The notes under the pieces are model-generated. The model was not told where the DNA came from and made no database searches. It saw nothing but the letters and a program-made list of their open reading frames with translations. A DNA stretch of 64,000 nucleotides from Bacteroidales bacterium UBA2714 (lineage in GTDB: Bacteria > Bacteroidota > Bacteroidia > Bacteroidales > P3): assembly GCA_002354035.1 (NCBI GenBank), contig DEKU01000060.1:24984-88983 (forward strand). The letters are read 5' to 3'. Made by a program: the position numbers and the translations under genes. This document shows, piece by piece, positions 59,488 through 64,000 of this stretch. Within the stretch, counting starts at the first letter, position 1; the number at the start of each line of letters is the position of its first letter.

Positions 59488-59811
59488 CAGAAAAAAACTG
59501 ATATGAAAGAAAAAAGGTATTGGAATGTTCGAATTTGTTTCAGGCTATCCTAATGAGCAGTTTGGTATTGCACGGCATAATAATCTGTGTTTAAAGTTGT
59601 TTTGAGATTCGCGTCAGCTGTTTCATATTGATGGACTGAATTATTGCGCTAACAGATGCCGCACTTGTTACAAACATAATTGTTTTCCTGAAAGGTACTA
59701 TACCATAATCCCCTCATTGTGCAGAGGTTCAATACAACTCAATAGAATAAGAGTCCAATCCAGAACAACCATAAAATACGCAAAAATAATGCTAATACTC
59801 TGTTTTCGATA
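59488..59811. other. AT-rich intergenic stretch
   Basis: This non-coding AT-rich stretch lies between the Mrr leader and the CDF gene end. It has no ORF with credible coding features, no RNA gene and no terminal repeats that I could recognise. It may be the decayed edge of the island. Confidence 0.5.
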
Positions 59812-60711
59812 TTATTTGTAGGCGTCTTTGTGGGCGGGTTCTACGTGGATGGTTATATGTGTGGTAGAGCCGAATCGTTGTTTTAAGGCCTGTTCAATTT
59901 CGTAGGTGCGGGTGTGGGCGATGTTGAGGGGAGTGTTACCGTCCATGCGGATGTGCAGTTCGATGGCGTAGCGGCTGCCGATGCGGCGTGTGCGAAGGTG
60001 GTGAGGGTCTTGCACGTCGGGGAATGAGGTGACAATGGCAAAAATTTCATTCTCCACATCTTCAGGCAGGGAGGCTTCCATCAACTCGTCAAGTCCCTGT
60101 TTTAGCAGTTTCCATGCTACACGTAGAATGAAGAATGTCACAACTAACGATGCCAACGGGTCGAGAACGGTCCACCGCTTGCCCAACAGTATGGCTCCGC
60201 CGATGCCCACCAAGGTACCCAGCGACGAGAGGGCGTCGCTGCGATGGTGCCATGCATTGGCTTCCACGGCTGGGGAATTTAAATTCCGTCCTTTGTGGAC
60301 AGTATAGTGATAGACAAGTTCTTTGATGATTATGGAAACCACTGCCGCCCACAATGCCAACATTCCTGGTGCAGCCAGCGTCCCTCCTTGCAACCAGAAG
60401 AGGAAGGCCGTCACTGCTTTATAGCCAATACCAAGAGCAACCGCCGACAATGCGATACCTATGAGGGTCGTGGCCAGTGTTTCGTATTTGCCGTGTCCGT
60501 AATCATGTCCGCAGTCCTCTGGTTTCCCGCTTATACGTACAAAACACAATACAATCGCGTCGGTCAGCAGGTCAGACAGCGAGTGAACGGCGTCGGCAAC
60601 CATAGCGGCGCTGTTGCCCACAACGCCGGCAATAAACTTAAATACCGTCAGCACTACGTTGGCCGCACTGCCCACCAAGGTCACTTTGAATATCTCTTTC
60701 TCTCGGTTCAT
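59812..60711 (-). CDS. Cation diffusion facilitator (CDF) exporter
   Basis: The 299-residue protein has about six membrane helices. Helix 2 has MVADAVHSLSDLLTD with the metal-site HxxxD, followed by GHDYGHGKYETLATT. Helix 5 has ANAWHHRSDALSSLG, the second HxxxD. The cytosolic C-terminal domain (VQDPHHLRTRRIGSRYAIEL) is the usual ferredoxin-like metal-sensing fold. It exports Zn2+, Fe2+ or Mn2+ in exchange for protons. Encoded next to iron uptake genes, it may export excess iron, but the specificity is not fixed by sequence. Confidence 0.92.
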   Translation of the reverse strand: MNREKEIFKVTLVGSAANVVLTVFKFIAGVVGNSAAMVADAVHSLSDLLTDAIVLCFVRISGKPEDCGHDYGHGKYETLATTLIGIALSAVALGIGYKAVTAFLFWLQGGTLAAPGMLALWAAVVSIIIKELVYHYTVHKGRNLNSPAVEANAWHHRSDALSSLGTLVGIGGAILLGKRWTVLDPLASLVVTFFILRVAWKLLKQGLDELMEASLPEDVENEIFAIVTSFPDVQDPHHLRTRRIGSRYAIELHIRMDGNTPLNIAHTRTYEIEQALKQRFGSTTHITIHVEPAHKDAYK

Positions 60712-60803
60712 CTCATCTTTAAAAAGGATCCGAGGTATAACGCGTGAAGTAGTGGGTTATTGTGTTGCGAGTTGTCGCATGTTGCCACTGAAGGGTATTG
60801 GGG

Positions 60804-60986
60804 TCAGTCCAAGTGAATATCCAGCAAGTCTATTTCGCTGTGGCAATGGCATTCACCTTTTTTCATCGGGCAGTTGCTGCACCCACACGAACAACCTTTT
60901 TTGTTACGTAGGGTGCGAACCAACCCCCTCACGGCAAACCCCACGGCTGCCGCCACAATCGTAAGTGTGATGATAATCTGTACCAT
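60804..60986 (-). CDS. FeoB-associated Cys-rich membrane protein
   Basis: From ATG 60986 the protein has 60 residues. One hydrophobic helix (MVQIIITLTIVAAAVGFAV) is followed by a Cys cluster (CSCGCSNCPMKKGECHCH). This matches the FeoB-associated family (PF12669-like). It starts 2 bases after the feoB stop and probably helps ferrous iron transport by binding Fe2+ or a redox centre. The longer frame upstream overlaps feoB and is a shadow. Confidence 0.88.
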   Translation of the reverse strand: MVQIIITLTIVAAAVGFAVRGLVRTLRNKKGCSCGCSNCPMKKGECHCHSEIDLLDIHLD

Positions 60987-60988
60987 GT

Positions 60989-63421
60989 TTAAAGTATTAG
61001 ACTGCCTATTTGGTAGAATGCTGTTGCCACTATCCATGCCAAGCCTATGGTGTAGGCCACAGTGAACAAAGCCCATTTCCATTTGCCGCTCTCGTTCTTG
61101 ATGGCCACCACGGTGCTGATGCAAGGCATGTACAGGAGTATGAACAGCAGCATGCTGGCCGCCGAGAGGGGTGTCATGTTGTCGCGCACCAGTTCGGAGA
61201 TACGGTTTTCGCCCTCCTCCTCTTCAAAGCTGGCTTCAAGTTGCTGAGCTTCGTCGTCGGAGGTGGCATACACTACGGCCATAGTACTGGCTACCACTTC
61301 CTTGGCTCCCACACCAGCCAGCAGCGAGACGCTCTGCCGCCAGTCGAAACCGCAGGGCCGCATCGCTGGTTCGATGGTCTTGCCTATTTGGGCCATGTAC
61401 GAGTTCTCGGCCTGCATTCGGCGATCCGGATTGGTGGGGAAATAGCTGAGTGCCCATACGATGATACTGGCTCCGAGGATGATGGTGGCCATTTTCTTCA
61501 GGTATTCCTTGCCTTTCTCCCAAGTGTGTCGGAGCACTGCTTTGGCCGTGGGCATGCGGTAGGGCGGCAACTCCATGACGAAGGGAAGGCTCTCGCCCTT
61601 GACGAAGAAGCGGCTGAAAAGTTTGGCCATCAGTATGGCCATCACCATGCCCAGCAGGTAAAGCCCCGTGAGGACATAGGCGGCATACTGGCTGAAGAAG
61701 GCCGACACCAGGATGACATACACCGGAATACGGGCCGAGCAGCTCATCATGGGGATGACCAGCATCGTCAGCAGGCGGCTTTTGCGGTCCTCGATGGTGC
61801 GGGTGGCCATGATGGCGGGCACATTGCAGCCAAAACCCATAATCATGGGAATGAAGCTCTTGCCGTGCAGGCCCATGCGGTGCATCAGCTTGTCCATGAT
61901 GAAGGCGGCGCGCGCCATATAGCCGCTGTCTTCCATGAAGGAGATGAAAAGGTAGAGGATGAGAATGTTGGGGAGGAAAACAATGACGGAGCCCACACCG
62001 GCTATGATGCCGTCAACCAGCAGCGAACGCAGGGGTCCTTCGCTCATGACCGAGCCCACCGCGTCGCCCAGCCAGCCGAAAAGGGCATCAATCCAGTCCA
62101 TGGGGTACTGCCCTATCGCAAAGGTGCAGAAGAAGGTGATGAACATGAAGAGAAGGAACACAGGGTAGCCTAACCAGCGGTGGGTCACCACCGAGTCGAT
62201 TTTATCCGTCAGGCGGTGCAGGGTACTTTTCTCGTTTTTGGTGTAACACTCGGCCAGCGCGCCGCGGATGAAAGCATATTTTGCGTCGGTGATGGCGTTC
62301 TCGATGTCGCGGCTCTGGGTCTCGAGGGTCACCTTGTGGCTTTCGCTTTGCGGGTTCTCCACCAGGAGGCGCCCGCTGTCCGTAAGATAACGCTCGGCTA
62401 TCCGGTTGCGCATCGCCATCACACTGCCGTCCGGGTCACGCTCCGCCACATACTTCTCAAGCTGGTGGTCGTTCTCAAGCAGTTTGATGCTCAGGAAACG
62501 GGTGCTGATGTCGTCGCTGAAACCATGTTCATACAGCTCGGTGCGGAGGGTGGCGATGTGTTGCTCCAGCTCCGGTCCGTGGTTCACGTGGATGTGGCGC
62601 GTCTTGCTGTCGCGGCCCTCAAACACCTCTATAATCTTGTTAAATAAGTCAGCAATGCCCTGCCCGCTGCGCCCAGTGGTCGGCACCACAGGCATGCCCA
62701 GGAGGGTGGAGAGTTGCTCGATGTCGAGGCGGTCGCCGCTCCGCTGCAGCTCGTCATACATGTTCAGGGCCATCACCATGGTGATATCCATGTCGATGAG
62801 CTGGGTGGTGAGGTACAGGTTGCGCTCCAGATTGCTCCCGTCCACCACGTTGAGGATGATGTCGGGGTTCTTCTGGAGGATATGTTTGCGCACGTACAGC
62901 TCCTCAGGCGAGTAGGCGCTGAGGCTGTAGGTGCCCGGCAGGTCCACCAGGTTGAACGTGTAGCCCTCATACTGGAACACCCCCACCTTCTCGTCCACCG
63001 TCACTCCGCTGTAGTTCCCAACCCGCTCATGGGCGTGGGCTGCAATGTTGAAGATGCTGGTCTTGCCGCAGTTGGGATTCCCCACAAGGGCCACGTTGAT
63101 GGTGTGCGTGCGGTGCTCGGCTATGTGCTCGAGTTTCTTCTCCGGCGCATCGATGGCGCGGAAGTCCTTGTGGTGGGTAATCTCTTTCTCGGCCTCCGCC
63201 AGCGTCACTATTTCCACTTTCTCCGCATCGCTGCGCCGCAGCGACACTTCGAAATTCATGATGCGGTACTTGATGGGGTCTTTCAGCGGCGCGTTCAGTA
63301 TCGACTGGACCGTCACCCCTTTGATGAACCCCATCTCTATGATGCGTTTGCGGAAAGCGCCGTGGCCCGCCACACGAACCACCACGCCGCTCTCTCCACT
63401 CTGTAAATCTGATAGTAACAT
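60989..63421 (-). CDS. feoB: Ferrous iron transporter, FeoA-FeoB fusion
   Basis: From ATG 63421 (MLLSDLQSGESGVVVRVAGH) the protein has 810 residues. Residues 1-75 form a FeoA (SH3-like) domain. A G-protein domain with GNPNCGKTSIFN (G1), DLPGTYSL (G3) and MALNMYDE (G4) follows. The membrane domain has the Gate motifs IPMIMGFGCNVPAIMATRT and IPMMSCSARIPVYVI with conserved cysteines. It imports Fe2+ across the inner membrane under anaerobic conditions. FeoA-FeoB fusion is the usual form in Bacteroidetes. Confidence 0.95.
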   Translation of the reverse strand: MLLSDLQSGESGVVVRVAGHGAFRKRIIEMGFIKGVTVQSILNAPLKDPIKYRIMNFEVSLRRSDAEKVEIVTLAEAEKEITHHKDFRAIDAPEKKLEHIAEHRTHTINVALVGNPNCGKTSIFNIAAHAHERVGNYSGVTVDEKVGVFQYEGYTFNLVDLPGTYSLSAYSPEELYVRKHILQKNPDIILNVVDGSNLERNLYLTTQLIDMDITMVMALNMYDELQRSGDRLDIEQLSTLLGMPVVPTTGRSGQGIADLFNKIIEVFEGRDSKTRHIHVNHGPELEQHIATLRTELYEHGFSDDISTRFLSIKLLENDHQLEKYVAERDPDGSVMAMRNRIAERYLTDSGRLLVENPQSESHKVTLETQSRDIENAITDAKYAFIRGALAECYTKNEKSTLHRLTDKIDSVVTHRWLGYPVFLLFMFITFFCTFAIGQYPMDWIDALFGWLGDAVGSVMSEGPLRSLLVDGIIAGVGSVIVFLPNILILYLFISFMEDSGYMARAAFIMDKLMHRMGLHGKSFIPMIMGFGCNVPAIMATRTIEDRKSRLLTMLVIPMMSCSARIPVYVILVSAFFSQYAAYVLTGLYLLGMVMAILMAKLFSRFFVKGESLPFVMELPPYRMPTAKAVLRHTWEKGKEYLKKMATIILGASIIVWALSYFPTNPDRRMQAENSYMAQIGKTIEPAMRPCGFDWRQSVSLLAGVGAKEVVASTMAVVYATSDDEAQQLEASFEEEEGENRISELVRDNMTPLSAASMLLFILLYMPCISTVVAIKNESGKWKWALFTVAYTIGLAWIVATAFYQIGSLIL

Positions 63422-63808
63422 TAAGCTTCTCTTTTCTTTCCAATTTGCAAAATAACATATTCTTTTCCATTCATGCAATCACTATTGTTAGCGATTTTGT
63501 CCGCAGCCCCCGCTCTTCCCCCCGCAAAACCAGCACACCCCGCCCGCAACCTCTCTTCTCCGACAATCGGTTCCCCCTAATCCACAGCTGTTTTAACACC
63601 ATAATATCGTATATATAATAGAGGTGTAATAAAACAATTCTGTGCCAAACCCCTCCTATATTATTTCCCGCAGTTTTTCCCCAGAGCAGCCCCTCCTCCC
63701 CGCCAGCCACACATCAGTTAAACCTTTCGCCAAACACAATTAAGTAATTCCCCTTATTCTATATTATAGATATAAGGACGCCCCATCGAAACAACCCGAT
63801 AGAATCCC
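63422..63808. other. Non-coding region upstream of feoAB
   Basis: No credible gene is seen. The region has a C-rich tract (63500-63560), AT-rich DNA around 63600-63640, and an imperfect inverted repeat CCTTAT/ATAAGG at 63752-63777. A TTATTTTG close to the promoter -7 consensus lies near 63447 on the minus strand and may drive feoAB. Confidence 0.35.
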
Positions 63809-63940
63809 CGCCCAGCCTCCGCTCAAGCTTCGTTCAAGGCTCGTTCAAGGTTCGCTCAAGCTTCGCTCTGGGTCCGCTTCGTATCCACTATTTATTTTCT
63901 GTTTAGTTTACATTTATTCTACCGTTATACTACCGAGAGA
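63809..63940. repeat. Intergenic 11-bp periodic array D
   Basis: Twelve 11-bp units can be laid end to end. The first seven are of CGCTCAAGCTT type: CGCCCAGCCTC, CGCTCAAGCTT, CGTTCAAGGCT, CGTTCAAGGTT, CGCTCAAGCTT, CGCTCTGGGTC, CGCTTCGTATC. An AT-rich part with the same period follows, including TTATTCTACCG and TTATACTACCG (63914, 63925). CTATTTATTTTCTGTTT at 63888-63904 is identical to bases 2001-2017 of array A. No coding capacity is apparent. Confidence 0.75.
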
Positions 63941-64000
63941 GGGAGAAGTGTGGCGGAAGAGCCGCGCAAGCGTGGGCGGGGCAGGGGATAAGCCGCGAGA

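Overview
The window looks like the chromosome of an anaerobic Bacteroidales bacterium. Evidence for this includes Bacteroidetes-type promoters (TTTG about 19 bases before TAnnTTTG), few Shine-Dalgarno sites, a type IX secretion sorting-domain remnant, a Bacteroidetes-type LptD, a GldA-like ATPase, an UpxY-type NusG paralogue heading a capsule operon, and a Rex-linked [FeFe]-hydrogenase operon. Overall base composition is moderately GC-rich. The exception is an AT-rich island at about 57.9-59.8 kb.

Layout: 1-8.9 kb is housekeeping: a RelA/SpoT 3' part, mazG, a degraded T9SS-secreted gene, a MerR regulator, lptD, a divergent SPOR-like amidase, a gldA-like ABC ATPase and pyrF. 8.9-12.5 kb holds four small unknown membrane or exported proteins and a CPA1 cation/proton antiporter. 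12.6-14.0 kb is aspA. 14.1-18.7 kb is a minus-strand redox operon: a thioredoxin-like [2Fe-2S] protein, a PAS-containing sensory [FeFe]-hydrogenase (HydS type), a SpoIIE/PP2C phosphatase and a second [FeFe]-hydrogenase (group B type). It has a leader of about 315 nt and is followed upstream by rex.

20.2-55.6 kb is one long minus-strand surface polysaccharide locus. It starts with an UpxY-like antiterminator and a sugar transferase (55.5-53.8 kb), followed by Wzm/Wzt ABC export and GDP-L-fucose synthesis. A large block of glycosyltransferases comes next. Inside it lies a compact carrier-protein module at 39.0-45.2 kb: an AMP-forming ligase, an acyl carrier protein, two paralogous GNAT-like proteins, an ATP-grasp ligase and a DUF1919 protein. 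Two further ATP-grasp enzymes, a CapK-like adenylating enzyme, an opine-type dehydrogenase, an epimerase, deacetylase-like proteins and a hexapeptide acyltransferase suggest a glycan heavily decorated with amino acids or acyl groups. The locus ends with Wza, a Wzc tyrosine autokinase with an 11-fold Tyr-Gly tail, a sugar aminotransferase and a terminator.

55.9-57.6 kb is an M49-like peptidase lipoprotein. 57.7-59.5 kb is a tRNA-Ser followed by a foreign-looking island: the remnant of an AAA/DUF4143 ATPase, an Mrr-like restriction endonuclease and its long leader with a 49-codon ORF. 59.8-63.4 kb carries a CDF cation exporter and an iron(II) uptake pair (a FeoB-associated Cys-rich protein and a FeoA-FeoB fusion).

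The most unusual non-coding signal is a family of intergenic arrays with an exact 11-bp period, at about 2.0, 20.1, 41.8 and 63.8 kb. They share related unit sequences, and three of them share a TTTGTTTCTG head motif. All positions and motifs were read by eye from the sequence, and no database search was run.
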